From: Triplophysa rosa
Lineage: Eukaryota > Chordata > Actinopteri > Cypriniformes > Nemacheilidae
Direction of reading: 5' to 3'
DNA: 64,000 nucleotides
Assembly (NCBI RefSeq): GCF_024868665.1
Contig: NC_079890.1
Span: 3,466,093 to 3,530,092, forward strand
Positions 1 through 12,186 of the stretch are shown here, in pieces. A program made the translations under genes and the position numbers. The number at the start of each line of letters is the position of its first letter. The first letter of the stretch is position 1. The notes below the pieces were generated by a model. The model was given only the letters and a program-made list of their open reading frames with translations, was not told the DNA's origin and did not search any database.

Positions 1-609
1 TACAAACATGGGGCTTTTTTAAAAGCATTTTGTTCAGATCAAATGGAGAAAGTCCAAACAAGCAGTTTGATATTTATGGTTCGAGAATATGTAAGCATAA
101 TTAATAGCATTCAAGTACGCGAGGATAGTGTTTTACACTTTTTTATGGTTACAGTGGTTGATTTTGTTCAAAATCTTTCTAGAAAATTTAAAAAATGTAT
201 GAACCCAACATGAACGTAAAGATTACTAAATGCGTATCTAAAACGAAGACAGATCTTTTTAAAATCTCAGACATCCTTATTTGTCATTGATTTGTCATAT
301 AAAAGAAACGATGCTATTCTGGGATGTTGTTTTGTCTGGGCACAGACAGCTGGTCAGGCTGATCTGATGAAAGGAGTGGCAGAGCACCTGATGCCCACTG
401 CCCGCCTCTGCCAAAAGAGACAAATGTCCACCCTTTGACCCCGGGAGAGATAACCCAATGAACTTTTACAGCGTGTTGAGTTTCACCCTACACTTTAAAA
501 TATTTCAAATAAGTTCTGTTATGTCTAAAGGACCCACTAATAAATATACAACAATATACAATCATAAAAACTACATTTCAATTATATAAGTAGCTTTGTG
601 CATTAAAAA
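1..609. other. Intergenic, AT-rich, no gene seen
   Basis: No credible coding region, RNA gene or recognisable repeat is visible. Open frames are short and lack protein-like composition. Confidence 0.5.
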
Positions 610-611
610 TA

Positions 612-815
612 CACTGTAATAAAACTTAATTTTACAGATTTTTTCTGTTCTTTTTTTTTTTTTTTACAGTTTTTCCACATGTAATGTTAAAAAACCTGTA
701 ATTTATGGAATTTTATTTTTTTTACAGATTTTTCATGTATTTTTAAAAATACGGTCAAAAAATATAAAAATACAGAAAAGACTGCAAATTTACAAGAAAA
801 ATGGTGAAAACATGT
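612..815. repeat. Tc1-like or TA-flanked MITE, decayed copy
   Basis: The left end reads CACTGTAA just after a TA dinucleotide. The interior is rich in TTTTACAG-type words and shares the phrase AAATTTACAAGAAAAA with the better preserved element at 56585-56734. The right terminus is eroded, so the end coordinate is approximate. Family placement is an inference from the shared sequence and the TA flank. Confidence 0.5.
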
Positions 816-2490
816 AATTTTATTGAATCGATTTTTGGAAGTTCTTGGTGTTACATTATAGGTTCTTCAGATCAACATATTGGTATTAGGGTTTGTTCAG
901 AAGAGGTTGTTAACAATGCTAAACGCACATACTAAAAACACACAATAAAATAAAACTTTAAAATCAGAAAAAAAATGTAAATATTAATAAAAAAATATAT
1001 AGATTATATAAAATATATAATATATATACATTTCAAATTCAGTTTGATTCTGTAAATACTTCTGCTTTATTTTAGAACCTGGTTGGGTTGTAACTTGAGA
1101 ACCAGAGAACCACAGTTTTAACGCACCAACACAGCGAAGATTTTCTAAAGAACGAGAACATTTAAAGTTCTTTGTTGAAAGTTAACAGGTTTCTGGGATG
1201 AGTTTGCAAAAGCCTGTTTGATCGAACGCAAGCTTTGTTTGTTGAAGCACAGATGGAAGAGTTGAGAGAGAATGAGAGTTTAAGGAGAACTGATGGACGT
1301 GATGTGAAATGGTGCTAACTCATCCCTCTACCTTCCATCTCCGTCCTCTCTCTTTCATCAGGGTCTTGGTGTGTTTCGTGCCTGTGAGCTCTTCATTATG
1401 CTGCGAGGTGTTGTTGTGTTGTCTGGAGATATTGATCTGACCGTGACAAAGGGACTTTTTAAAGGGCCGCTTTGACTGCGAACTCTGTGAGTGACAATTT
1501 CATTACGTTTCTTTGCCGTCGGCTTCGAACGTTCCAAACTGCGTCTCTTACAACTCGTACAGTAACCTCCAAAGTCTGGCTGTCAGTGGGCGTACGGCGA
1601 ATACAGACACCCCAGCTGGTGCCAAGTGGATGTTTCTGCCAGAGAGCGTCCAACTTTTTAGTGCCTCTATGCAAATGATGTGATTTGTCTGACGAGCAAA
1701 AGCCAATTTTTGGATTGCAAAATTAACTTTCAGTCATCCAATTCAGCTTCACGTTAATGATTGTTTTTATCCTTCACGGTGCGAAAAGAACACAAAACAA
1801 GGGCATTATAAAGCAAGTACAACGGATAGAAACCCAGCTTTTGTTTTTGTTTGGTGTGCATTGTTCTGGCAGACTGCTTTTAAACAAAGGGGTTACAAAA
1901 TGTGTTGCTTTTTGTTGCCTTGTCATAGTCATTTTGTTGTGTGTATATGCAGACTCGTTTACTACAAATTTTGGTAAATTTAGTGGGTCATCTAACAGAA
2001 AGTTTCCATGCATGGGAACCGTATTTTTATATTATCTTAATATAATTTTTTTTCTCATTCTGGATGATTGGGTTTAAATAGAAATGACAAACCAACGAAC
2101 AAACATGGACATAAACCCTAAAAATAAGACACTCTCTATGGACAAGTATAAAAATGTAAACCTATAAAAGCCCAAATCTAATGTAAAAGGTGTGCTGTGT
2201 TCAATATTTACTGTCCTACTTTGCTCCAGTCAATGTCAAAAACGACATCTTTGCCATTACTTTGAATATCGTGTACAATATTATGCAGTCATTTATGCAC
2301 TGAAGCATTAGCGTGGCCTTTTCTTTAACTATTACCTCAATGCCACATGTTTTTATCTGTTTGAAACAATAACGACGACATTTTACAATGACAGGGAGGT
2401 TAGTGGAGAATTGTCACCCTCCAACATTTGTGTCCATTTCATAACATGTCTGATTCATGAGTACCACTTCAAAGCCAAACACCTGTAATG
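816..2490. other. Intergenic, no gene recognised
   Basis: AT-rich DNA up to about 1300, then mixed composition. Short open frames at 1459-2077 occur on both strands over the same bases, have no recognisable domain and no splice context. They are treated as chance. Confidence 0.45.
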
Positions 2491-2690
2491 CAGTGGTTCT
2501 CAAACTGGGCGCTGTGGCCCCCTGGGGGGCCCCACGATGGATATTTATGATAAATTTCAATATTTCGTAAAATGCCACAAAATCTGTGGCCCCTCTGGAT
2601 CCATCGTGGGGCCCCCCAGGGGCCACAGATTTTGTGGCATTTTACGAAATATTGAAATTTATCATAAATTTTGTGCAATCAAACAGCAGA
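2491..2690 (+). mobile_element. hAT (Charlie-like) MITE fragment with foldback interior
   Basis: The left terminus CAGTGGTTCTCAAACT matches the typical start of hAT/Charlie-type terminal inverted repeats. Inside, 2541-2592 and 2618-2668 are inverted copies of one another, and a GC-rich block (2515-2541) is also inverted at 2600-2625. The two inversions overlap in a way that implies one tandem unit of about 68 bp was inverted. No matching right terminus follows, so the copy is truncated or was interrupted near 2690. Confidence 0.55.
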
Positions 2691-3043
2691 AAAATAAGCC
2701 AACCAACCAAAAGAATTGATGTTCCAGCATTGTATAACTGAATATGTCACATATTACATTGCAAGACAAAGCAAAGCAAAACGAAACAGCACAGGACAGC
2801 AAACACAAGGGCATTAAATAGGGGAACTAACAAGGGATAATTAAAAAAGTTAGGTGTGGGTAATGAAACAATGATGGGAAGCTAGACGAGGAAACTAGGG
2901 GGCGGGGTCAAGAGATGAGACAGGAGGACACATGGCCATCATAAACAAACAATGACCATGCGGCTCCACACAAAACACGTGGGGCTGTCATGACCCTGCC
3001 ACAAGACTAGAAAAGCATGACAAGGTGAGGCAGGATCATGACA
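2690..3043 (-). mobile_element. Partial or solo LTR, Gypsy-type, minus orientation
   Basis: On the minus strand the sequence starts TGTCATGA at 3043, the expected TG start of an LTR. It then runs through a GGGGCGGGG-type block and a GAAACAATGATGGG-like stretch arranged like the LTR at 45240-45320 (AAACAATAATGAGCGGG followed by GGGGGCGGGG). The + strand therefore ends ATCATGACA. No internal retroelement sequence adjoins it. The left boundary is not visible. Confidence 0.45.
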
Positions 3044-3265
3044 GTGATGTTAAATTTGTGGTTAATTTGTGTTTAAGACAGTTCTTGAATAGAGACAGCC
3101 AGAATCAAATCCGTTCACATTGTACAAATCCACATGCAATAACCAATTCGTAAAATAGTAAGGAATTCCAGTGAGATCTGGGTGAACATTTGGTGCCGGT
3201 AGCTGTTCACAATGAATACAACTCGAATTTGATCAATTTATGTTTTTAACATTTTTTACTTTCAC

Positions 3266-3402
3266 GTACAGTTAAAATCGCCAGTGTTCAAAAAGGTCAA
3301 ATGAACACTCGCAGTGTATATAATCCACACTCTCAACGTGTGGATATATATACACTGTCAGAGTTAATTTAACATTTTGGAACACTGGCGATTTTGCTGT
3401 GT
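3266..3402. mobile_element. Short palindromic MITE
   Basis: Terminal inverted repeats of about 25 bp carry ATCGCCAGTGTT on the left and the complement AACACTGGCGAT on the right. A second inner palindrome around ATATATACAC lies between them. There is no coding capacity. The family is not named here; element type is inferred from structure alone. Confidence 0.6.
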
Positions 3403-5181
3403 GGTCAATGTTTTAATTCATTAAAGATCTCATGAAAATTGTTTAAAATGTTTGTATTATGTAAATATATTTGAATGGATTTACTGTGTATAAAATAATA
3501 CCACGAAAATAATACAACTAAAAGCAACCAAAAAATGAATTAATACATGTTTATTATCTATCTGTCGTGATATCAGCTTTTGCTCCCACAAGTGTGTCAG
3601 CAACATGACTAATAACAAAACGCTACATTTGGCAGACTTGTTTCTCTTTTGAAGCCGAGCCAGATTCATGAGTCAGTTTTCCTACTTTATTCATTTTTGA
3701 CCAGTGGGCACCAAAATATAAAGACTGAGGATTGCATTTCACTTTACAGTTTATATTTATACAGCAAATAAGAATCCACCTTCAACTAAAAAACGGATTC
3801 ATGCTTCATATTTTGGTAACCTTAGGTCTCATCAGTCAAGCCCATGAAGATAAATAAAAATGACATTTTTAGTTTTAAAAGAAGGTGATGGAGTTGGAGT
3901 AAGTTATTTTCCTCAGCTGCCGGGCTGTGGTCTATATAATGACTTTGATTCGGACGGTCTGGGATCAGGGGCGCAACTGTGACCCGTTTTTCCTGCTTTT
4001 TTAATGACGCTGAACAATTTGGGCATCCAGGAGAGCAAATCCACCCAGACCTGCTGAACTGCGGCAATCGTGTTAGGCGCCCCCTTCTGGTGTCCGTGCG
4101 TACTGCGACCTTCTCGTGAACAGCTGCACGTCAAACAGTAAACATCCTGCAGCACCATTTAACCTGACATTTCTGGAGCGAACCTTGTGATAGTATTCAC
4201 ATCATGAATGTGTGCGTGCAAGTGTGTGGGAAACTAAATTCAGATCTGCTGAATCGACAAAACAAAAGATGGGCGAGAGGCTTTGCTGGATTTGATTTAA
4301 AGATCATTCCCTCATCGGGACTGTATGGGAGCCAGTCACTGTGATCAGATAGCAGAGCGCTAAAGAAATAACCACAAGTTGAGAACAGGGCCTGCATTCA
4401 GAGAGAGCTCTACCTCTGCGCAGGACTGCTCTACTGCGCTGCGCGGGCGCGCGCGAGAGAGAGGCAGTCGCTCTTTACGGCCTGGCCGTCTTCCAAGCGG
4501 CAATCAATGCAGTCTGGAGTCAACTTCAAATCTGATTCCCGTTTGTCCACCTCAAGACACTCCCTAAAAACACAGTAACTTTCCTTTTATCCCGGGTGAG
4601 CGCATAATATTCTGTTTCGCTCCTTAAATGAATCCAGCTGACGCGAAAATTGAGCGGTTGACCCAATTCTGTGTAAAAACACGTATACAACGTGTTATTG
4701 TTTACATGATAAATCTGAGAAAGGCACCACGACGTTCAGCTCGCAATAGATTTGTTTATTGTGCGTTAACGGAAAGTTGACACTCCCAACAAAGCTGCGG
4801 GAGCGCGAGCCATGAACTTTGCCCCACTGACAGACATTACTTTTTCCGAAACGCTGAAGGGGTTTTCCGCACTTCAGGAGTGAAAATTGTCCTGGATTCA
4901 TTTATTTTGAACTGCAAAGACATAATTAATTATGGTGTGAAGGTCTAAGTGTTGCCGTTGGAAGGATTTCACCCAGAAACGAAAGTTCAGTCGTCATTTA
5001 CTCACTTGTGTTTTTCCAAACCTGTCTGTTGTTTTCTCTGCGAAACACCGGAAAGAGATTTCTGGCAAAATGCTGAGAGCACCAGTCACTACTCTTTTAT
5101 TTATTATTGTTTTAATATTTTCAATTTGAAGAAGGTGACTTTGACACATTCGTTATACTGTTAACATGTTAACATGATGTC
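3403..5181. other. Mostly single-copy DNA with a CpG-rich patch
   Basis: No gene or recognisable repeat. At about 4390-4560 the composition turns CpG-rich (GCGCGGGCGCGCGCG core) and loses the surrounding AT bias. It could be a distal control element upstream of mex3b, but no transcript structure is visible. Confidence 0.4.
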
Positions 5182-5397
5182 TTAAAGGGACAGTTGATAC
5201 AAAAATAAACGTTGTGTCATCATTCATTCGCTCTGATGTAGTTGACTGATGACTCTGTGAAACACAAAAGTAGATATTTTGAGAAATGTCTCAGTGGTTT
5301 TGTTCATAGAACGGAAGTCAATGGGGTCCAAAGTTGGTTGAAAATTTTGGACAGAATTTTCTTTTTCAGGCGAACAATCCCCTTTAAGGTGGTTTAA
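5182..5397. mobile_element. TTAA-flanked MITE (family A), diverged copy
   Basis: It starts TTAAAGGGACAGTT and ends AATCCCCTTTAA, with interior words shared with the fuller copy at 52930-53378, such as CAACACAAAAG-like and GGAAGTCAATGGGG motifs. TTAA lies at both edges. Non-autonomous, no coding capacity. Confidence 0.6.
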
Positions 5398-8300
5398 CCA
5401 AGTTTTTTTTACCAAACTTGTGTGTTTGTAAAAAAAATGATCTGGGTGCCATTTGTCCCCAACAGCCCCAGTGATGAGGATTCTTACGTCACTTCCATCT
5501 TGCTGCTTCATTTAAAGCGATTACTCAGGCCTGACATAGCCGGCCTTTACTCATAAACTGACAAAGCCTTGCGGCAGTTTTCCTCAAACCCCTCGTCTCC
5601 CCTGTTGTTTGTGGTTGAGTTGGATCCTTTTGTAACCAATCCCATCCCATCTCATCCCGGGCACCAGAAATTGGCACGGCTGGGATTTTACCCACTGACC
5701 TCCCTGCAAAAGCAGCGCACCTTAGCTTTGCTCATTACCGGCACAATTCACGGCCGCTGGACCGCCGCTCATTTCCATCGGCGACCATTTCCTTCGCTGA
5801 ACTTATTCACGTAACACGTTCAAAACCGACGCAGCACGACAAAGGTAACCGCTGATACACACTCGTAAATATCGACCGAGCCTGTGCTTTTTCGCACCTA
5901 TTGTTTATTATTTAAGCGACAGGCACGGGCTTCCCCTATTCTCGCCATTTGACAAGCTGAGAATAGTCAGACGCGGTTATTCAGAGAGGCTTATACAGCA
6001 TCCGAAGTGTTCTGACGGCGGGAGGGGCAGAGCACGGAGGCAGCGTGGATTAGGAGGGCCCGGGTGGGAAGGGGGAGGGAGTGGTGCATTGTGGGGGAGC
6101 AGCCCCAGCTGTCCTGCCGCTGCGCTCGGCTTTGCTGCATGCTTCTTCTCCAGCCGTCTGGCAGGCAGCCAATGGGAGGAGGCGAATCAGTGGCACTCGA
6201 GTTCAGTGTGTCAGTCTGCGAAGGGATGGGCTAATACAAACACACACTCTGCACCACTGCAGCACTGCCCTACTTTACCTTTCCCACTACCTCACCGATG
6301 CGTGTTTGAACGAACCGTTGCTTTCGGAATCGAATTATTTTCACAAACGGATGCCGTTTGGTTCATGATTTCCAGTCGTGACAGACGAAGGGTTTTACTG
6401 CAGTCATAAGCTGCAGTGACGCGAAGCCGTAAAAAACGTACTCAATTACGCACCCGTACTCACAGCGCAGTGCGAGAGGGAGGGGTGTGGTGGTTATGTA
6501 GCGTTCAATAAATCGCAAAATACACAAATGTGGACCGCGACCGCGAGCGCAATGCAAAACACAAACACATGCACACAAAGAGCTCATAGAAGAAAATGGT
6601 GATCTCAGAGTCGGTCATCTCGAACGTTTCCTGTGACCTCTGGTACTGCTCTAGTTTCTGCCCGTGCCACCCCCCTCTCTCTATTTTTTCCGTTCAGACG
6701 GCAGGGACCGGCGGCTAGCTTATTCACTAGCTCGCGGGCGTGCTGCACTCAGACAGGTCTGGGTCATGCCAAGCTAAGCCCCTCTTCCTCTCATTAAAGA
6801 GCAGCCGGGTAATCGCGGTTAAGCAGCTGCTTGACTCGTAATGCAGAACAGCAAACATCACGGGCGTTCAAGCCACCTCTTACAGACGCCAAAGGTGGAT
6901 GTGCAGGAAGACATCAGGTCCCACTTTGCGCTTTGACAATTATTGTAACCTTAAATGCACTGAGCAAAACACACCCACTTACCCTTAAAAGAAATTTGCA
7001 ACATTGCTCATGAAGTTTAAATATGTGTATGAGAAGTTTCTTCTCAGAAGCAATTGGGTTTCCATTCATCTCATTGTTTTTTAGGAGAAACAACTTAAGT
7101 ATTACCGAGGTGTCACTTCGGTTTTTTTTCACTACCTAATGCTGAATCTCCAGACACCTTCCAACGAGGATAGTCGACTAGCAAGATTTTCTGTCGCGTG
7201 AACAGAAGTGTGGCTGTGTTTTACTTTTACCTCAGAAATATAGCACATCTCTCTTACCTGACTTCCAACCCCTGACGTCTTGGGAAATCTTGTCATTTGT
7301 TTTCCTGTTTTCTGGTCATAATATTTCATACAGAACCACCAGCACGTGTTTAATAAGTTGTCGTATTTCTCTGGATGTAACAAAACTTGCAAGCTGTCTT
7401 AAGGAGCGTCTAACAGGAAAAAGATGTGCTTGTAAAAGTCATGTCGTGACGGCGATCTTCCGTCTGTCACTCCATCTGGACAGCAGAGATCGCGTCCATC
7501 ACATTCACAGAGCTGGAAAGAAAGTGAAATGGTGGTTTTAGCACACGCTCTGGGGCTGTGACGCTGGACCTCTGGCGTGTGTAGAAATGGAGCCAGCACC
7601 TACTACACTCTTTGTTCTCCACAGTCTGTGAATGCAATTGATCGCCATTGGACATGCTAGTCAAATATATCCCACTGTGTGAGTCCAGTTCATTTAAATA
7701 TTAAATAATAGTCAAACATGTTTATATGCTTGTGTATTTTTGTCATTGCAATAAACCAAAGAGAAAGATCTATGCAATTGCATAAGCGCGTACATGAGGT
7801 ATACTTGTGGCTTCTGCACGTTCTCCCCCCTCCAGATGTTTCTCAATGCACCTTTTGATTGTGAGCTTACAGTGGACTGAAGAGGGGGTGAGGGGTATCA
7901 AAAAAAGAGGTGAATATGAACAAAATAGCCCCTGGCTCGCATTCTCAGGTTTGGGGGAAGTTAATATTAGCATACCTATTGTTCCTCAGGAGTGGGGTGA
8001 CAAAAAAAGTGCTTCTCGTTTCAATGCCCCTGAATTGGTTGGAAATTTTCTTTGTGTAAAAAGAAGCAGATTTCCCCGCCCCCGCCTCGCCGCCCGGTCC
8101 ACAAAAGACGCATTTGCCTGTAGATGTGTGGGGATCCATTGGGAGATCACCAATAAGCACTTCCATCACGCTCTTTAACATAGTCTACGGGTGGACAGCA
8201 TAGTGCTTGAGAGCATTGTTAATAGCTAACTGGCCATTAACGGCGATAATATTGATTAGCAACCTATTCACAAATAATTGTGAAGAAAAGTTTGTTGGTA

Positions 8301-8400
8301 TGGCGAATGAAAATCGATGAGGGTGAAGCTCACCTTTGTTGTGGCGTTGAACAGGACAACACAAAACCTGAGACTGCATGGTGACTGTATCATCTGTCAT
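5398..8400. other. Upstream single-copy DNA, candidate regulatory blocks
   Basis: No gene is supported. CpG-rich stretches lie at about 5990-6200 and 6690-6800. A block at about 7800-8400 has homeodomain-type words (CCATTAACGG, ATAATATTGATTA, AATAATTG) and little repeat character, and sits 1.5-2 kb upstream of mex3b. Enhancer function is an inference from position and composition only. Confidence 0.35.
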
Positions 8401-8660
8401 AAACTAAATCCATATTTATCCATATGCATTTATATTGACCAAATCTTACTGATCTAGGTGTAAACATGCTGCCATCTCAAGGAAATGAGACGTTTGAACA
8501 CATTTGAACATCGTTCCTTTCTACATGTTTGAATGATGCTCTGTGAGAGAGGAGCACAGTGGAAGCTGATGTCATTTGGACAGTGAGTTTGTTGTTTTTG
8601 AATAAATGCATAAACTTACACAGATCTTGCAGTTCACGTGCTGTAACTGAAATGTGAATG

Positions 8661-8697
8661 AGAGAGAAAGAGAGAGAGAGAGAGGGGGAGAGAGAGC
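8661..8697. repeat. GA microsatellite
   Basis: An imperfect run of GA dinucleotides interrupted by AAAG and GGGG. Short reading frames across it are low-complexity artefacts. Confidence 0.85.
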
Positions 8698-9419
8698 AGG
8701 CAAAACAGAGCGTGCATGTCCTGGCATGTTGAACCGCACATGTTAAGGACACTCAACACCAAAAATGTTAATAATTATAATATTAAATCATTATAGTTAT
8801 AGTTTATATAATTTTGCTGACTCTGTGTTGGTGCTTGACTGATACAAAATCGATTTCACCAACCGGAGGTTAATGTGGTTATTATAATGCTGGTGTATGT
8901 GATGCAATTCAGTTACAAAACGAATACACTAAAATTATTATTATGTTTTTACACAAAATTTAGAAATATCTAAAAACAGAAAGGATGCATTATTCATTCT
9001 CAAGACTGTGGAACGACTTTGTCTTTGATGCTTTAGAATCCACAATGGCAAAACAGAAAGCAACCTGGTTATTATTGTTATTTAGGGATTGAATGTCATT
9101 GTAAATTTATATGGGGGTAAGAGACAACCTAAATGTGCAAACCTAATGCAAAAATGGACTTTATATGCCATTTACCAAATCCGTAAATGTTGCCTTTATC
9201 ATAAAATTTTAGCGACTATTATATTGATAATTATTTTGTGCAAAAAATCCAAAACGATCATCACTAGTGAGGACAATGGTGACAAACAATAGACCGCACT
9301 GTACCCGAGTATAATTACATAAATCAACACGTCTATATTAATGCACAAACAGAACGCAAAAAGAAACAATAACTTTAATTCACATTAAAAAGTGTTACCC
9401 CTCTTTAACCAGACCACAA
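8698..9419. other. Intergenic AT-rich DNA upstream of the mex3b promoter
   Basis: AT-rich with no recognisable gene or repeat. Composition shifts sharply to CpG-rich at about 9425, where the promoter block begins. Confidence 0.45.
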
Positions 9420-9859
9420 AAGAAAAGGGCGGGCCGCGCATGAGCTCAATCACCTCCCCTTCCATCCAGAATCCGTCCAATCCGCGCGTCGTATGCAAAT
9501 CGAAACGCAGCGCCGCACCGCTCACGCCCTTCCCCGGCCGTCCGGGGGTGACGTCATGCGCACATATTCCCCGGTAGCGGCGCGTCTGGCTGCGGCTAGT
9601 CAGTCAGACAGAAAACAGCCGAGCAAGTGCACGAGCAGCAAGTGAGGTTGCGCGCTCGAACGGGAATATCGCCACCGCCGGCATTTCAATAACTTCGGGA
9701 ATAACGCGCTTTCCGCGCTTCGGGATTGCACTGATTTCTTTTTTATGCTCATCGTTTGACCTGGGGAGAGGAAAAGCGCTGCGGTGGGGCTTCGAAACCG
9801 GCTCGAGATCCCACCCTCTTTCCGTAAGTTTCCCCTCTTTGTTTGGAGACCTTCCCAAG
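9420..9859 (+). promoter_or_regulatory. mex3b: CpG-rich mex3b promoter and 5'UTR
   Basis: A CpG-dense block directly precedes the mex3b start. Visible motifs in order are a GC box GGGCGGG at 9427-9433, CCAAT at 9477-9481, the POU octamer ATGCAAAT at 9493-9500 and a perfect CRE TGACGTCA at 9549-9556. There is no convincing TATA box, as expected for a CpG-island promoter. Transcription probably starts between about 9570 and 9800. A donor-like word (CCGTAAGT) near 9821 was noted, but nothing shows that it is used. Motif identities are seen; their use is inferred. Confidence 0.65.
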
Positions 9860-12186
9860 ATGCCCAGTTCGGTGTTCGCGGACATGGAGCGCAACGGCGG
9901 CGGGCAGGGGGACGCCCTGGACGACCAGAGAGCCCTGCAGATCGCGCTGGACCAGCTCTCGTCACTCGGACTGGATAACGATGAAAATTTCTTGTACGAC
10001 AACGAGCCCAGGAAAAAGAGCGTCAACATGACCGAATGCGTTCCCGTTCCCAGCTCCGAGCACGTTGCGGAGATCGTCGGGAGGCAAGGTAACGTCGCTT
10101 TAAACCAAAATACCGAATTGGTTCGTGTGCGCACGCGGTTGTATAAGCATGCACGATGTCACTGTAATAATGTTGTCATGTAACGTTACGTGATGCATGT
10201 GGCGCGCGTAATGTAGGTTATAGCCTATTTTCAGCTGTACTGCCCTCCTTGCGTCTGACAAAACAAAGGCAAGTAGTTACAGCATTAGCGTAAAACAAGC
10301 TTATCTGTTTGCACTTTAATACATCATCACGTTACATACACAACATCCCCTTTTTGTCTATGATACAGGGCCGTTTCCGTAGGCAATGCGTATTTCTTTG
10401 TCTCCACGGGCTTTGTTTACACTCCCTGCGCCCTGCGTGTCGGGGATATACTTAACCAGGAAACAGTCAGCATAATTATCTTCTATATCGATTTGTTTTA
10501 GTTTGTATCTGACGCGTACTGATCTAAGTCAAGTTGTTGACAGCATGATTTGTGCGTCCTGTTGGGTCGAACTCTTATTTTGCAAAGCTAGGGAAAATCC
10601 AAAAATCTGCATGCGTTTTTTTCCTGTGCTATTTTTGACCCTGTATGTCAAGTAGCCGAGCATGTGGTTTGAATTTATGCCGCACCAAAAAAGAAAAGAA
10701 AAGTGAATTGTTGTCCCCCATGCGTAGACGAACGCATGCCAGCATATTTTGTTTTGTACCCAAAGTTGTTTATCCATCTGTCTTATTTTTCTTTTTTTTT
10801 TTTTTATTTCTTGCCATTATAGGTTGCAAAATTAAAGCCCTGCGAGCAAAGACCAATACGTATATCAAAACTCCGGTGCGGGGAGAGGAGCCGGTCTTTG
10901 TTGTAACGGGCAGGCGGGAGGACGTAGCCATGGCTAGGAGGGAGATCATCTCTGCCGCCGAGCACTTCTCCATGATCAGAGCGTCGCGGAACAAAAACAG
11001 CAGTCTGAACGGGACCGCCACCGTACCCGGTCCGCCCAATCTGCCCGGGCAGACTACCATTCAGGTGCGGGTTCCCTACCGGGTGGTGGGGCTGGTGGTG
11101 GGACCCAAGGGGGCCACCATCAAGCGCATCCAGCAGCAGACACACACCTACATTGTCACGCCCAGCCGGGACAAAGAGCCCGTGTTTGAGGTGACGGGCA
11201 TGCCCGAGAACGTGGACCGGGCCAGGGAGGAGATCGAAGCACACATCGCCATGCGCACGGGTGGCCTGATCGAATTCACGGACGAGAACGACTTCCACGC
11301 CAACGGCACAGATGTGGGTTTCGACCTGCACGGGAATGCCAGTCTGTGGAGCAAGCCCAACTCCAGCGTCACGCCCACCTCGGGTCGCAAGCCTTTCTCC
11401 AATTACCGCAACGACAGCTCCAGTTCTCTGGGGAGTGCCTCTACCGATTCCTACTTTGGCAACAACAGCAGCTCCCGGCTGGCCGATTACAGCCCCCCAA
11501 GCCCCGCCCTCAGCTATACTGCCTCCAGTAATAGCAACAACAACAATAACAATATCAACGCGAACGGCAACGGGTTCGTCTATGGCAGCGAGGCCATCTC
11601 GCCCGATTGCGCCGATCTGCCCTTCGAGTCCTCGCCGGGATTCGACCCCTCCCCCACGCCGCCGGGCCTGATGTGGTCGCAGTACGAGCGCAGCACCGCC
11701 ACCAAGTCTGCCATTTTCTCTGACAAGGCTTCCACCAATGCCAACGGGCTGATGGCCAGCCAGCGGAGGGCCAACGGCACCAGGTTGTCCCCGCCCCTGC
11801 ACCAAGCCAACGGCGTCTCGGAGCATCCGCTGGAGCGCCGGGTGCGCAGCGATCCGGGTGGGGGCACCCTCAGCTTCCCCGGCTACTCCCCGAACGGGCT
11901 GTCCAACGGCATCGCGGCCCTCTCGGGATCCCATCACCGGGGTGTGCCCTCTGACTCCTCCATCTCCTCATCCTCTTCGTCGTCCTCTTCCTCCTCGTCC
12001 GGGACGAGCCGCAAGGGCAGCCGGGACTGCTCGGTGTGTTTCGAAAGCGAGGTGATCGCGGCCCTGGTGCCCTGCGGCCACAACCTGTTCTGCATGGAGT
12101 GTGCCAACCGCATCTGCGAGAGGAACGAGCCCAAATGCCCCGTCTGCCACGCTGCAGTTACTCAGGCTATACGTATATTTTCTTAA
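9860..12186 (+). CDS. mex3b: Mex-3 RNA-binding family member B; join(9860..10088,10823..12186)
   Basis: Predicted 530-residue RNA-binding RING protein, in a family known to bind mRNA through KH domains and ubiquitinate targets, mainly in the cytoplasm. Start ATG at 9860 has A at -3 and opens [12 protein letters not shown], as in vertebrate MEX3B. KH1 is at about residues 60-125, with a GRQG loop at 74-77; KH2 is at about 155-220, with GPKG at 170-173. A low-complexity linker follows, with poly-Asn (about 312-327), RVRSDP (about 416-421, resembling the 14-3-3 phosphosite region reported for human MEX3B) and poly-Ser (about 456-470). The C3HC4 RING is at the C-terminus: C479, C482, C494, H496, C500, C503, C515, C518. 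The protein ends IRIFS, the family terminus. Exon 1 ends CAAG|GTAACG in phase 1 and exon 2 follows ATTATAG. N-terminus and linker fit MEX3B better than MEX3A, C or D. No break is seen. Confidence 0.96.
10089..10822 (+). other. mex3b: mex3b intron 1 (734 bp)
   Basis: Bounded by GT at 10089 and AG at 10821-10822. A polypyrimidine tract with a run of about 14 T lies 10-30 bp before the acceptor. It splits the codon for the second Gly of the KH1 GXXG loop. Exon 2 can be read upstream into the intron without a stop back to 10645, so the genomic open frame overstates the coding exon. Confidence 0.92.

Noticed and set aside
10645..10822. N-terminal extension of mex3b exon 2 into the intron
   Set aside because: The sequence before 10823 is polypyrimidine tract and AG acceptor, and exon 1 supplies the conserved N-terminus.
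10804..11937. 377-codon open frame antisense to mex3b exon 2
   Set aside because: GC-rich codon bias of the sense exon leaves the opposite strand open. No domain, no promoter or splice context.
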